Part shown: positions 18,598-27,959 of the stretch, piece by piece
How the letters are laid out: every line of letters starts with the position of its first letter
How positions within the stretch are numbered: position 1 is the first letter of the stretch
Origin: Kutzneria sp. CA-103260
GTDB taxonomy: Bacteria > Actinomycetota > Actinomycetes > Mycobacteriales > Pseudonocardiaceae
NCBI RefSeq assembly: GCF_018263855.1
Contig: NZ_CP073318.1
Span: forward strand, 1,240,001-1,304,000
DNA length: 64,000 nucleotides
Reading direction: 5' to 3'
Translations under genes and position numbers: made by a program
Notes under the pieces: model-generated
The model's database searches: none
Seen by the model: the letters and a program-made list of their open reading frames with translations, nothing else
What the model was told of the DNA's origin: nothing

Positions 18598-19535
18598 GTC
18601 CAAGCGACAACATCCCTGAAAGCGGCGTTGCCGCCGCACAGCACCAGACCGAGTCGGGCGTCGGGGCCCACCTTGTCCAGCACGCGGCGTGCCGCGGGCA
18701 GCAGGCACCCGGCGGCCGGCTCGGCCCACACCTTGGCGTGCTCGGCCAGCTCCACAACTCCTTGCACGGCTTCGGAATCCGACACCAGCAGCACGTCGGT
18801 GACCAAAGTGGACACAATGTCGTAGGGCAGCTGCGCGGTTTTCGGCACGCCGAGCGTGGTCACGATCGACGACAGCTTCGTCGGCACCGGGCCGCCGGCG
18901 GCCAGCGCGTCGGACATCGTCCGCGCCCCTTCGGTTTCCACGCCCCACACCCGGATCCCCGGCCGCAGGGCAGTCAATGCGACGGCCACCCCGGAGATCA
19001 GCGCACCACCGCCTATGCTCACCAGGACATCGGTCAGCTCGCTGGCGTCCTCGCCCAGCTCCAGGCCCACGGTGCCCTGTCCGGCCAGCACGACAGGGTC
19101 AGCGAACGGGTGCACGTTGGTCAGGCCATCGCGCTGGAGTTCCTCCATCAACGTGAACGCAGCCACGACGTCGTCGGTCAGCCGCACCTCGGCCCCGGCC
19201 GCACGGGTCGCCTCGACCGACCGGGCCGGCGCTGCCTTCGGCATCACGACAGTCGCGTGGATCTTGAGCGCCTGGGCCATCAGCGCGACAGCGATCGCGT
19301 GGTTGCCGCCGCTGACCGCGACGACCCCGGCGGCGCGCTCAGCGTCGGTCAGCGTGAGCATCTTCGCCGCCGCCCCGCGGACCTTGAACGAGCCGCCGAG
19401 CTGGAGCAGCTCCAGCTTGGCCGTCACCGGCGCGCCGAGCAGCGCGGACAGGCCGGGGCTGGGCAGGGTCGGCGTGCGCAGCACGTGCCCGGCGATCCGC
19501 TCGGCCGCCGCCTCGATGTCCCTGATGTCGACCAC
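18594..19535 (-). CDS. PLP-dependent threonine/serine dehydratase
   Basis: The 313-residue protein is a fold-type II PLP enzyme: the Schiff-base Lys is in LGGSFKVRGAAAK near residue 50, the phosphate loop is SIGGGALISGV, and AVSGGNHAIAVAL is the Asn-loop of serine/threonine dehydratases. It lacks the C-terminal ACT-like regulatory domain of biosynthetic IlvA, so a catabolic role or serine racemase-like activity is more likely. GTG start at 19535 with an AAGGAG site. It overlaps the chitinase stop by four bases and is divergent from the flavoprotein gene. Confidence 0.92.
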   Translation of the reverse strand: MVDIRDIEAAAERIAGHVLRTPTLPSPGLSALLGAPVTAKLELLQLGGSFKVRGAAAKMLTLTDAERAAGVVAVSGGNHAIAVALMAQALKIHATVVMPKAAPARSVEATRAAGAEVRLTDDVVAAFTLMEELQRDGLTNVHPFADPVVLAGQGTVGLELGEDASELTDVLVSIGGGALISGVAVALTALRPGIRVWGVETEGARTMSDALAAGGPVPTKLSSIVTTLGVPKTAQLPYDIVSTLVTDVLLVSDSEAVQGVVELAEHAKVWAEPAAGCLLPAARRVLDKVGPDARLGLVLCGGNAAFRDVVAWT

Positions 19536-19603
19536 AGCCGCTCCTTTTGCGAAAACAGCAACATCCTTTGCCGGTTGCTCTCGGCGGTCCGCATCATCGT
19601 CAT

Positions 19604-20491
19604 ATGAACGATAGCTACGACGTGATCGTGATCGGCGGCGGAGCCGCCGGACTGAGCGGGGCCCTGACGCTGAGCCGGGCCCGCCGGTCGGTGCTGGTCA
19701 TCGACGCCGGCCGGCCGCGCAACGCCCCGGCCGGGCACGCCCACAACTACCTGGGCCGCGAGGGCGTGAACCCGTTGGAGCTGCTGCGCATTGGCCGTGC
19801 CGAGGTCGAGGGCTACGGCGGCGAGATCCGCACTGGCGAGGCCGTGAAGGCGGCCAGGACCGCCACCGGATTCACCGTCCAGCTGGCTGACGGATCCACT
19901 GTGGATGGTCGGCGGCTGCTGGTCGCCACCGGCCTGACCGATGAACTGCCGGACATCGCCGGCGTGGCCGAGCGGTGGGGTGTCGACGTGCTGCACTGCC
20001 CGTACTGCCACGGCTGGGAGGTGCGGGACCAGAGCATCGGCGTGATCGGCTGCACTGAGATGTCCGTGCGCCAGGCCCTGATGTGGCGGCAGTGGAGCGC
20101 CGACATCACCTTCTATCCCAACGATGTCGTCGAGCTCGACGACGTGCAGCGGCGCCAGTTCGATGCCCGCGGGATCCGGGTCGTGGCGGGCAAGATCAGC
20201 AGCCTGGACGACCTGGACCACCAGGCCTTTGTCGTCGCGGCGAAGGTCCGTTCCAACGCTGAGGTGCTGGCCGCGCTTGGTCTCGACACCGCCGAGAACG
20301 TGGCCGGCACCTATGTTCCGGCCGACGGCGAGGCGACGGAGATTCCCGGCGTGTGGGTGGCCGGCAACGTGACCAACCAGGCGGAGCAGTTGATCGGCGC
20401 GGCGGCCGCCGGGGTGCGGGCCGCCGGGGCGATCAACATGGACCTGATCACTGAGGAGACGGAAGCGGCCGTGGCCGGTTTGGCAGTGTGA
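19604..20491 (+). CDS. thioredoxin-reductase-like FAD/NAD(P) oxidoreductase
   Basis: A 295-residue flavoprotein with the FAD motif VIVIGGGAAGLSGALTL, a dithiol active site CPYCHGWEV (Cys about 132 and 135) and the C-terminal FAD motif PGVWVAGNVTN. The NADPH motif region (IGVIGCTEMSVRQAL) is altered from GxGxxA/G to GCTEM, as in several actinobacterial TrxR-like proteins that are not true thioredoxin reductases. No thioredoxin gene is adjacent. It may reduce a low-molecular disulfide or a dithiol natural product. The 3' end overlaps the Lrp-type regulator gene by 44 bp. Confidence 0.87.
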   Translation: MNDSYDVIVIGGGAAGLSGALTLSRARRSVLVIDAGRPRNAPAGHAHNYLGREGVNPLELLRIGRAEVEGYGGEIRTGEAVKAARTATGFTVQLADGSTVDGRRLLVATGLTDELPDIAGVAERWGVDVLHCPYCHGWEVRDQSIGVIGCTEMSVRQALMWRQWSADITFYPNDVVELDDVQRRQFDARGIRVVAGKISSLDDLDHQAFVVAAKVRSNAEVLAALGLDTAENVAGTYVPADGEATEIPGVWVAGNVTNQAEQLIGAAAAGVRAAGAINMDLITEETEAAVAGLAV

Positions 20492-21452
20492 TCTTTTTCG
20501 GGCCCCGCGCCGATTCAGGCCGCTTCACCGCCCGACCCACCAGCACCGTGTCGACCGACGTCACCCTGAGCGCGCCGAGGTCCTGGGTGACCAGCCGGTA
20601 CAGCTCGCCCAGGTCTCGCACCCACACCGCAACCTGGAGGTTGGCCTGGCCGGTGGTGGCGACCGTGCCGTGCGCGGCCGGATGTGCGGCCAGGGTTCGG
20701 CCGACTTCGTCCAAACGGGACGGTTTGACCTGGATCCACAGGTTGGCGTCGACCATTAGTCCGGCGCGGCGGGGATCGAACAGGACCTGGGTGCGCAGCG
20801 CGCCGTTCTGGGTGAGGGTGGCGATCCGGCGGCGCACGGTCGACTCCGGCAGGCCGGTCTGCGCCGCCACGGCAGCCGCCGGGGCTCGGGCGTCGTCGTC
20901 AAGGGCGTCCATAATGGACTCGTCTGTTGTGTCCACTGCGGATTTACTGGACGGGTTCGTTGTCAGGGCGGCGCGTTCGTCGGGGGTGAGCACGTCGAGC
21001 CGCCAGTCGGTGGCCTCCGAGAACACGTGCAGCACGGTCTTCGCCTCCACCGACGTGACCGCCGACGTCGCCGGAAGTTGGTTGTACAGCAGGCCGCCGC
21101 GGACGCCGGCCCGGGTGAGCATGACCGCGCTGATCTCGTCGCCGGCGGCGGTGAGGTCGATGAAGGGGACATCGTCGCGGGCCGCGAGGGCCGCGGCGAC
21201 GGCGTCCACCTTGCCCCGCAACACCTTGATGCGCAGCAGCACCCCGACCAGGTCGGCCGGGCGCTCGCGGACCGTCGTCACCCGGATCGTGCCCGCGCCG
21301 AGCAGCGTCGCCCAGCGCCGGCGGACCAGTCGGGTGCTGATGCCCAGCACCTCGCCCGCCCGCTCCGCGGCCAGTCGCCCGTCGCACTGCAACGCCGCGA
21401 TCAGCCGTAGATCACGGTTGTCCAGGACCTCAGTCGCCACATCTGACGTCAC
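20448..21452 (-). CDS. two-module Lrp/AsnC family transcriptional regulator
   Basis: At 334 residues this is twice the usual Lrp length. Module 1 has the helix-turn-helix LIAALQCDGRLAAERAGEVL / GISTRLVRRRWATLL and a RAM-like domain; module 2 starts near residue 180 with IMDALDDDARAPAAAVAAQT / GLPESTVRRRIATL and ends with a second ligand domain. Such fused Lrp proteins are known in actinobacteria. GTG start at 21452. Ligand is probably an amino acid; the nearby serine/threonine dehydratase and the convergent flavoprotein are candidate targets, without visible proof. Confidence 0.9.
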   Translation of the reverse strand: MTSDVATEVLDNRDLRLIAALQCDGRLAAERAGEVLGISTRLVRRRWATLLGAGTIRVTTVRERPADLVGVLLRIKVLRGKVDAVAAALAARDDVPFIDLTAAGDEISAVMLTRAGVRGGLLYNQLPATSAVTSVEAKTVLHVFSEATDWRLDVLTPDERAALTTNPSSKSAVDTTDESIMDALDDDARAPAAAVAAQTGLPESTVRRRIATLTQNGALRTQVLFDPRRAGLMVDANLWIQVKPSRLDEVGRTLAAHPAAHGTVATTGQANLQVAVWVRDLGELYRLVTQDLGALRVTSVDTVLVGRAVKRPESARGPKKITLPNRPRPLPSPQ

Positions 21453-21523
21453 GGAGTCCAGTTTCGCTCAGATTTGGCTCCAGCGACAACGTCCGGCGCT
21501 CACTCGGGGCGAGAGTTGGGGGC

Positions 21524-22303
21524 ATGGAACTCCTGCCCCAGCTCACCGAGGCCGCCGAGGCCGTCGCCACCTTCGTCGCCGCCTGGCCCGTGCCGTCGGT
21601 CAAGCCCGACTCGATGCCCGAGTTCGCCGCCCTCTTCGGCGAGCTCGACAAGCAGTCCTCCGCCCTGCTCGCCGAGCACCTGGATGCGTTGCGCCCAGGC
21701 GTGCCGTGGGCGGCCGAGATGCGCACCGAAGTGCCGGAACGCGGCGAAGTCTGGATCGTCGACACCGTTGACGGTGCCGTGCAGCTCTTGCAGGGGCTGC
21801 CCCAGTGGTGCGTCAGCGTCACCCTCGTCCGGGACCGCGAGCCCGTCGCCACCGTGCTGCATTCCTTGGTGCTGGGTGCGACCTACGCCGCCGAACGCAG
21901 CCGCGGCGCCTTCCGCAACGGCTCGCCGATCACGCCCTCCACCAAGACCGACCTGTCCGTCTGCCTGGTCGCCACCAGCCAGCCGCCCACCGTCGCCGAC
22001 GAGCCCGTCGCCATCGCCGCCGCCGGCCGCTCCCTGTCGGCCGTGCTCCCTCATGTCGGCGCTGTCCGAAACCTCGGCCCTACCACCTGGCAGCTCGCCG
22101 ACACCGCCGCCGGTCGTATCGACGCCTTCTGGGAGTTCGGCCTCGATGAGGCCAACCTGCTCCCCGGCGCGCTGCTGGCCCGTGAGGCTGGGGCGCTGGT
22201 GACGAATCTGGACGGGCAGGACTGGAAGGTGGGGGACCGGTCGTTCCTGGCCGCGCCGGCCGGCCTGCACGGGCAGCTGCTGGCATTGCTCGCGCAGGGA
22301 TGA
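21524..22303 (+). CDS. inositol monophosphatase-like family protein
   Basis: The 259-residue protein keeps the metal-site core WIVDTVDGAVQLLQGLPQWC, where the canonical motif reads WxIDPIDGTxNF; both Asp and the Gly are kept, but Pro-Ile becomes Thr-Val and Thr becomes Ala. The C-terminal LLAREAGALV matches the usual EAGG element, while the WDxAAG motif is replaced by LDEANLLPG. It may be a phosphatase of altered specificity or an inactive relative. The ATG at 21524 is followed by a normal N-terminus. It is 41 bp from the next gene on the same strand. Confidence 0.8.
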   Translation: MELLPQLTEAAEAVATFVAAWPVPSVKPDSMPEFAALFGELDKQSSALLAEHLDALRPGVPWAAEMRTEVPERGEVWIVDTVDGAVQLLQGLPQWCVSVTLVRDREPVATVLHSLVLGATYAAERSRGAFRNGSPITPSTKTDLSVCLVATSQPPTVADEPVAIAAAGRSLSAVLPHVGAVRNLGPTTWQLADTAAGRIDAFWEFGLDEANLLPGALLAREAGALVTNLDGQDWKVGDRSFLAAPAGLHGQLLALLAQG

Positions 22304-22344
22304 CGGTCGGTTGCCGGCATTCCCGTCCGCACGGATGATGAAGT

Positions 22345-23124
22345 GTGAGTTGGCGAGCCCTGAGTCCCCGGCGGCGATTGTTATTCGCGCTGGTCGCGGC
22401 GGTTGTTGTGGCGATCGGGGTGGTGGTCGCGATCCAGCTGCTTCCTGGTCCGGCCACGGCCGTCCGCACTGATCAGCCGGGGACCGTGATTCTGGTGCCG
22501 GGTTTCGGGGGCGACCGCGACTCCCTGCAACCTCTGGCCGACCGCATCCACGCCGACGGCCGGCAGGCGGAGGTCCTGACGCTACCTGGCGACGGCACCG
22601 GTGACTTGCTCCAACAGGTTTCCGTGCTGGACAAGGCTGTCAACGACGCGTTGCGAGCGGGCAGCCCGTCGGTGGACATCGTCGGTTACTCGGCCGGGGG
22701 CGTTGTCGCGCGGCTGTGGGTGGCCGACGACGCCGGAGCCAAGAAGGCCCGGCGGGTGATCACTCTCGGTTCTCCGTTGCACGGCACGCAACTTGCCGCC
22801 GCCGGCAACGCGCTCGCCCCCGGCGCCTGCCCCACCGCCTGTCAGCAGCTGGCGCCCGGCAGCCCGATCCTCGCGCCCATCGGCGGCGCGGCCGGGCTGC
22901 CGTGGCTGTCGATCTGGACCGAGGACGACCAGACCGTCACCCCGCCCGACACCGCCCGCCTGCCCGGGGCGATCAACCTGCCGCTGCAACAACTCTGCCC
23001 CGGTGTGCGGGTGTCGCACGAGCAGCTGCCGACCGATTCCCGGGTGATCGCCCTGGTCCTGGCCAGCCTCGGCCAGGCGACGCTCAGCGCACCGGCCGAA
23101 TGTCCTAGGGAGGGTGTTTCGTAG
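22345..23124 (+). CDS. membrane-anchored alpha/beta-hydrolase, lipase-like
   Basis: A basic N-terminus (MSWRALSPRRR) and the hydrophobic segment LLFALVAAVVVAIGVVVAI anchor or export the protein. The domain that follows has VILVPGFGGDRDSL (oxyanion strand) and the nucleophile elbow VDIVGYSAGGVVARLW, as in triacylglycerol lipases and esterase EstA; the acid candidate is in WTEDDQTVTP and the His candidate in VSHEQLPTD. Two or three pairs of Cys (ACPTACQQ, LCPG, AECP) fit an extracellular location. GTG start at 22345. It is 47 bp upstream of the secreted propeller gene and may be its operon partner. Confidence 0.87.
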   Translation: MSWRALSPRRRLLFALVAAVVVAIGVVVAIQLLPGPATAVRTDQPGTVILVPGFGGDRDSLQPLADRIHADGRQAEVLTLPGDGTGDLLQQVSVLDKAVNDALRAGSPSVDIVGYSAGGVVARLWVADDAGAKKARRVITLGSPLHGTQLAAAGNALAPGACPTACQQLAPGSPILAPIGGAAGLPWLSIWTEDDQTVTPPDTARLPGAINLPLQQLCPGVRVSHEQLPTDSRVIALVLASLGQATLSAPAECPREGVS

Positions 23125-23171
23125 GGAATGTCCCGATGCTCGGCGGTCATCAATCCCGACAAGCTGGAGCA

Positions 23172-24302
23172 ATGAGACGTATCGTTACGGTGCTGGCAGT
23201 GGTGGCGCTGACGCCGGCCGGCCTCGCCCACGCCGACTCGGCCGCGACAACCCTGGTCAGCGTGGCCGCCGACGGCACTACCCCGGCCGGCGGCAGCGGC
23301 GAGCCGTCGATCTCCGCCGACGGCCGGTTCGTGGTGTTCAGCTCGTACGCCTCGAACCTGGTGCCGGGCGACACCAACCGGCGGTCCGACATCTTCCTGC
23401 ACGACATGCGGACCGGCGCGACCAGCCGGCTCACCACCGGCTCGGTGGGCGACCAGGCCAACTCCGACAGCTACACCCCGGTGATCTCGGCCGACGGATT
23501 GTTCGTCGCGTACTACTCCGCCGCGAGCAACCTCGTCGCCGACGACACGAACGGCACGCACGACATCTTCGAGTACAGCCGGCAGTGGAACACCACCACG
23601 CGGGTCAGCGTCGACTCGAACGGCACGCAGGCCAACGGTTTGAGCTGGCAACCGGCCATCTCCGCGGACGGCCGCTACGTCTCGTTCGCCTCCGACGCCG
23701 ACAACCTGGTCCCCGGGGACACCAACCACGCCGGCGACGTGTTCGTGCACGACTTCCTGACCTCCCGCACCGATCGGGTCAGCGTCAACGCCGACGGCCA
23801 GCAGGGCGACAGCGTCAGCCGGTTCGCCCGGATCTCGGCCGACGGCCGCTACGTCGTCTACAACTCGTACGCCTCGAACCTCGTGCCCGGCGACACCAAC
23901 GACGAGAGCGACATCTTCCTGTTCGACCGGCAGGCGTCCACCACCACCCGGATCGACCTCGACCCGGCCGGCCGCCAGCTCAGTCACGGCACCTCGCCCA
24001 ACGTCTACCCGACCATCTCGGCCGACGGCCGGTACATCGCCTACGAGTCCGGCGCGGACAACCTGGTGCCCAACGATGTCAACTACGCGTGGGACGTCTT
24101 CCTCTGGGACCGCGCCACCGTCACCACCGCCCTGGTCAGCGTCGCCACCGACGGGACCCACGGCGACGGCGGCTCCGGCGAGCCGTCGATCTCGGCCGAC
24201 GGCCAGCACCTCGCCTTCGAGTCGGTGGCCAAGAACTTCGCCCCCGGCATGCCCGATTTCGGTTACAGCTACAACGTTTTCGTCCGCGACCTCGCCGGCT
24301 GA
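23172..24302 (+). CDS. secreted PD40/TolB-like beta-propeller protein
   Basis: The start at 23172 gives a clean Sec signal peptide (MRRIVTVLAVVALTPAGLAH, then ADSAATT); the upstream ATG at 23136 would add 12 residues. Six repeats with the core ISADGRxVxFxSxASNLVPGDTN and DxFxxD follow at about 60-residue spacing, the pattern of WD40-like PD40 propellers. The repeated Asp residues suggest calcium binding. It probably acts outside the cell in binding rather than catalysis; no enzyme motif is visible. Downstream is a convergent large receptor gene. Confidence 0.85.
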   Translation: MRRIVTVLAVVALTPAGLAHADSAATTLVSVAADGTTPAGGSGEPSISADGRFVVFSSYASNLVPGDTNRRSDIFLHDMRTGATSRLTTGSVGDQANSDSYTPVISADGLFVAYYSAASNLVADDTNGTHDIFEYSRQWNTTTRVSVDSNGTQANGLSWQPAISADGRYVSFASDADNLVPGDTNHAGDVFVHDFLTSRTDRVSVNADGQQGDSVSRFARISADGRYVVYNSYASNLVPGDTNDESDIFLFDRQASTTTRIDLDPAGRQLSHGTSPNVYPTISADGRYIAYESGADNLVPNDVNYAWDVFLWDRATVTTALVSVATDGTHGDGGSGEPSISADGQHLAFESVAKNFAPGMPDFGYSYNVFVRDLAG

Positions 24303-24339
24303 CCGCGCGGCCCGGGCGGCGCCTCGCACGCCGCCCGGG

Positions 24340-27300
24340 TCAGCAGGTGGACTCGGCGCTGAAGGGGTGGCCGTCGGACCAGACCAGGGTGTTCAGGGTG
24401 GTGGAGCCGTCGGGCCCGATCTGCATGATCGGCATCACCTTGTCGACCGGATTGCCGTCGTGGAACGCGAGGTAGCCGCTGGCGCCGGGCACCGCGTTCT
24501 GGCAGTGCAGCCCCAACACGAACGGGGCGATGGAGTTGACCGAGCGCACGTCGCTGGCCCGGCGTATCGCGGTGGCGGCGGTCAGCGCGGCGTCGTGCGC
24601 CATGATGGCGAAGCCGTCGGTGAGATCCGCCTCGGCGAAGCCGTTGGCGGCGAAGGCCTTGTCGAACTCGGCGTAGTTGCTGGTCTCGGCGGCGTAAGGG
24701 GAGCCGCGCCACTCGTCACGGGTGGCGAGCGCGGTGTAGAAGAGCCGGACGGAGCCGTTGGCCGGCAGCCGGAGGTCGGTGTCGCCGACGATGTTGGCGG
24801 CGTCGTCGCCGGTGTACACGTCGATCGGGCCGAGTCCGCACGAGCCGGCGTCGGCCAGCGTGGCCAGGAAGGACTTGAGGTCGGTGCCGCGGCCGGCGAA
24901 GTAGACGACGTCGGGGTGGTCGGCGCAGATGTCGCCGTGCATGTCGGCGAACTGCTGCTGCACGTAGTCGGCGCGGGAGCCGGTGGTCCCGGCCGGGAAC
25001 TTGTACCGCTCGCTGAAGTACTGCCGGTGCACGGTGGCGACGAACGCCTGCGCCAGCGTCATGGTGTAGCTGTCGTCGGGATCGTCGTCGGCGACGAGCA
25101 GGATCTTCCGGTCCGGCCGGTCGAAGCTGTTCGCGGCGGCCCGCACCTCCTGGGTGTTGGTGGGCGCGATCCGGAAGAAGTTCTCGATCCTTCGCCCGTC
25201 CGGGGCCAGGTTCATGCTGTCCGCGGTCTCGCTGGGCCCGATGGTCGCGATGCCGGCCGCGGACAGCTGGCTGGCCGCGGACCGGGTGGCGATGCGGCTC
25301 TCGGCGAGACCGACGACCGCGACGATGTGCTCTTCGGCCTGCGCCGCCTTGATCGCGTCCACCGCGGCCTGCTGGCTCTCCGCGGCGGGGCCGAAATTGG
25401 CCAGCAGCAACCGGATCGGCGGCGTGGTGCCGCCGGCGGCGGAGGTGTGGTCGGCCCGCCACACGGCGGTCTGCACGCCCTCGATGTCATGCGTGGTCTC
25501 GTGCAGCCCCTCACTGTCCGACTGCGGATCGGGAGTCATGTCGTCCAGCAGGACGATCGTCGCGTACGGCGCGGACCGCGGCGGATTGGCCGCGTACACC
25601 TGCCGTTCCAGCGCGGCCAGCGGATCGTCGCTTCGGAAGGCGGCGCCGTCGCGGTTCAGCCCGACGCACACCGAGGGCTCGGCGCCATCGGTCAGGCCGC
25701 GGCCGCAGGTCCGCCACGGGGCGAAGTAGGTCAGGGCGGCCACCAGCACGGCGGCGGCGCCGACGGCCACGGGCGGCAGGTATCGGCGCAGGCGGGTGCG
25801 CGGCGTCAGCAGGCGTGGCGCGGTCGCCGCCATGACTCCGCGCTCCATCAACGGGTCCGAGGCCCGGCTGCCGGCGTTGTGCAGCGCGGAAGTGTCGGGC
25901 TTGCGCGAATGGGGCGGCAGTTCGTGGCGGTAGGCGTGCTCGACGATCTCCCGCTCGTCCGGCGGCACGGTGAACATGGTGGTGGACAACCAGTTCGCCA
26001 CCACCAGCCGGCTCACCACGTTGCGCACCACATCCCAGTCCCGGCCCTGGCCAGCCTCCTTGACCAGCTTGGTGAACAGCTGTTTCACGGTGCTGTCCAA
26101 CGGCAGCGCGTCCGGCGCGCGGCAGACCATCTCCAGCCGGTCCACCCACGCCTGGTGCGGCTCCTCGTCCTCCGTCTCGAATGTCTCCACGAAGTCGTCC
26201 ACCACGGCGGCGACGTCGCCCAGCGCCAGGTGGCAGTAGGCGCGGCGAGCCCGGTCGGTGCCGAAGTCGTTGAGCAGCACGGTGAACTGCTCTTCATACG
26301 AGGGAAGCCCGGGATCCGGCTCGCGATGGGTGAGCGCCAGCACGAGATTGCCGGCGATCCACGGGTGCAGCACGGCCGGATCAGCGGTGGCGCTGCCGTC
26401 CCGCCGTTCCATCGCCCACAGCGCGGTGCGCAGCTCGGTCAGGATCCGCCCGACATTGCGGTGGTTGACCCGCATGGACGTCCGCGGCAGCAGCCACGGC
26501 GCGGTGGCGAACGGGGCGGCGCTGACGAACTCCTCGATGCCGAGGTCGGGCGCGTGCTTGGCCAGGCCGAGATCGGTGAGACGGCGCTGCCACGGATTGT
26601 CGGCCGGCCCGAGCACATCCCGGGCGCCGGGCGTCAGCGTCGTCTTCTCCAGCAGCGGCCGAATGCTCTCCACCGCCGCCGGCAACCCGCCGGTGGCCCG
26701 TCGGGCGAGCAGGGCCGCGGTGGAATCCTCCTGCACCCCAATGATATGCGCGGTCTCGCGTAGGGTGAGCGGCTCCAGCAGCACCGGGTAGTACGGGTGC
26801 GAGCCGGCCCAGTCGTGGTAGCCGGCGTCCCGACACCGCCGCACCGTCCGCGCCGGCGGCCGGCCGGCCGCCGGGGACAGCCACGGCGGGCGCCATTCCG
26901 GCTCCCAGCCGGAATTCCACCGCCCGCTGGTCGCCATCACGAGCAGCGGGTCGTGCGCGGTCGGGTCGTGTCCGAGCGCCCGCTCGCGGGCCGCGGTCAG
27001 GTCACGCAGGAACCGTTCGCCGTCGGGATGGTCGGTGTTGTCCAGCAGCAGCAACCAGTTGTGCCAGTGTCGGGGCCGTTTCGGCTGCCCGCAACGGCAT
27101 TCGCTGCCCATGTCGGCCTTGGCCAGCCGAGCCTGGCTCTCCCGCGTGTCGGCGAGGAACGCGGCCAGCAGCCAGACGTCCCGGCCGGCGGCGGGCAGCC
27201 GGTTCAGGTCGAGCAGCGCGTCGTACGGGTCGTCGGCGCGCGGGTCCGGATGGTCGCCGTGCCAACGGATCGCGCGCCGTAATGACTCCCGGCCGGCGGC

Positions 27301-27816
27301 CTGCACCAGCTCGGGCAGGCCGCGCTTGAGCAGCGCCCCGACGGTGGTGTCGAGGATACGCGCGTCCACCGCGGCGTCGACGAGGGTGCTCAGCGCGTCG
27401 GCGATCCACGACGGTCGCTGGCGGCTGGTGTACTTGGCGAACTCCGCCCGAAGCTTGTCCTTGGCCCGCCGGTGGTCCAGGCCGGCCAGCGGAGTCTGCA
27501 CGGCGATCAGCCCGGCCGCCAGTCGGGCGAACCGCGGCCGGCCGCGCTGCGACCACTTGCGGCTCAGGTCGAACGCCAGCTGTGCCAGCACTTCCATGGT
27601 GTCGGTGGGGGTGGCGCGCTGGAAGTCGTAGCCGGCGTGCACCACGTCGAGGCCGCAGCTGTCCGAGATGGAACGCAGCGTCCAGCTCTTGCCGGCCCCG
27701 GTCGGGCCGAGCAACACCACGATCGGCTGCCGGCGGCGAGGGCCGCGGACGTCGCGGTGCCACAGCAGTCGCGCGGCCAGCGCGGTGGCCGGTGGCAGCC
27801 GTCTTTCATCGGGCAC
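24340..27816 (-). CDS. STAND-like NTPase / transmembrane / periplasmic-binding-protein receptor
   Basis: This 1158-residue protein has an N-terminal P-loop NTPase without signal peptide: Walker A LLGPTGAGKS at about 35-44, Walker B WLLLLDNTD at 254-262, a sensor-like LLVMATSGRW at 291-300, and the STAND-typical LEPLTLRETAHII and GGLPAAVE near 347-383. A helical region follows, then one membrane helix at about 676-700 (PPVAVGAAAVLVAALTYFAP) preceded by RLRRY, so the N-terminal part is inside. The remaining 450 residues are a type 1 periplasmic-binding fold as in Leu/Ile/Val receptors (IVLLDDMTPD, IRLLLANFGPAAES, HIVAVVGLAES, ILLVADDDPDDSYT). An outside ligand could thus drive an inside NTPase. 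Function not known to me. Confidence 0.88.
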   Translation of the reverse strand: MPDERRLPPATALAARLLWHRDVRGPRRRQPIVVLLGPTGAGKSWTLRSISDSCGLDVVHAGYDFQRATPTDTMEVLAQLAFDLSRKWSQRGRPRFARLAAGLIAVQTPLAGLDHRRAKDKLRAEFAKYTSRQRPSWIADALSTLVDAAVDARILDTTVGALLKRGLPELVQAAGRESLRRAIRWHGDHPDPRADDPYDALLDLNRLPAAGRDVWLLAAFLADTRESQARLAKADMGSECRCGQPKRPRHWHNWLLLLDNTDHPDGERFLRDLTAARERALGHDPTAHDPLLVMATSGRWNSGWEPEWRPPWLSPAAGRPPARTVRRCRDAGYHDWAGSHPYYPVLLEPLTLRETAHIIGVQEDSTAALLARRATGGLPAAVESIRPLLEKTTLTPGARDVLGPADNPWQRRLTDLGLAKHAPDLGIEEFVSAAPFATAPWLLPRTSMRVNHRNVGRILTELRTALWAMERRDGSATADPAVLHPWIAGNLVLALTHREPDPGLPSYEEQFTVLLNDFGTDRARRAYCHLALGDVAAVVDDFVETFETEDEEPHQAWVDRLEMVCRAPDALPLDSTVKQLFTKLVKEAGQGRDWDVVRNVVSRLVVANWLSTTMFTVPPDEREIVEHAYRHELPPHSRKPDTSALHNAGSRASDPLMERGVMAATAPRLLTPRTRLRRYLPPVAVGAAAVLVAALTYFAPWRTCGRGLTDGAEPSVCVGLNRDGAAFRSDDPLAALERQVYAANPPRSAPYATIVLLDDMTPDPQSDSEGLHETTHDIEGVQTAVWRADHTSAAGGTTPPIRLLLANFGPAAESQQAAVDAIKAAQAEEHIVAVVGLAESRIATRSAASQLSAAGIATIGPSETADSMNLAPDGRRIENFFRIAPTNTQEVRAAANSFDRPDRKILLVADDDPDDSYTMTLAQAFVATVHRQYFSERYKFPAGTTGSRADYVQQQFADMHGDICADHPDVVYFAGRGTDLKSFLATLADAGSCGLGPIDVYTGDDAANIVGDTDLRLPANGSVRLFYTALATRDEWRGSPYAAETSNYAEFDKAFAANGFAEADLTDGFAIMAHDAALTAATAIRRASDVRSVNSIAPFVLGLHCQNAVPGASGYLAFHDGNPVDKVMPIMQIGPDGSTTLNTLVWSDGHPFSAESTC

Positions 27817-27932
27817 AGTTCCCTCCCGGCGGGAAATCGGCGGCGTCGTGGAATCGCTGGTGTTTCCATGTAACGCCGATTCGCCGAAAAGGACACGGGG
27901 ATGGTGATCGCATCACCCGAACGGCCGGTGAC

Positions 27933-27950
27933 TCCGGGACCAGTCCCGGA
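27933..27950 (-). terminator. 8-bp inverted repeat downstream of ABC permease gene
   Basis: TCCGGGAC (27933-27940) and GTCCCGGA (27943-27950) are perfect arms with a 2-nt centre, ten bases past the permease stop at 27960 and upstream of the large receptor gene (start 27816). It could be a terminator of the ABC operon or an operator for the receptor gene. Confidence 0.45.
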
Positions 27951-27959
27951 AAAGCGGGA

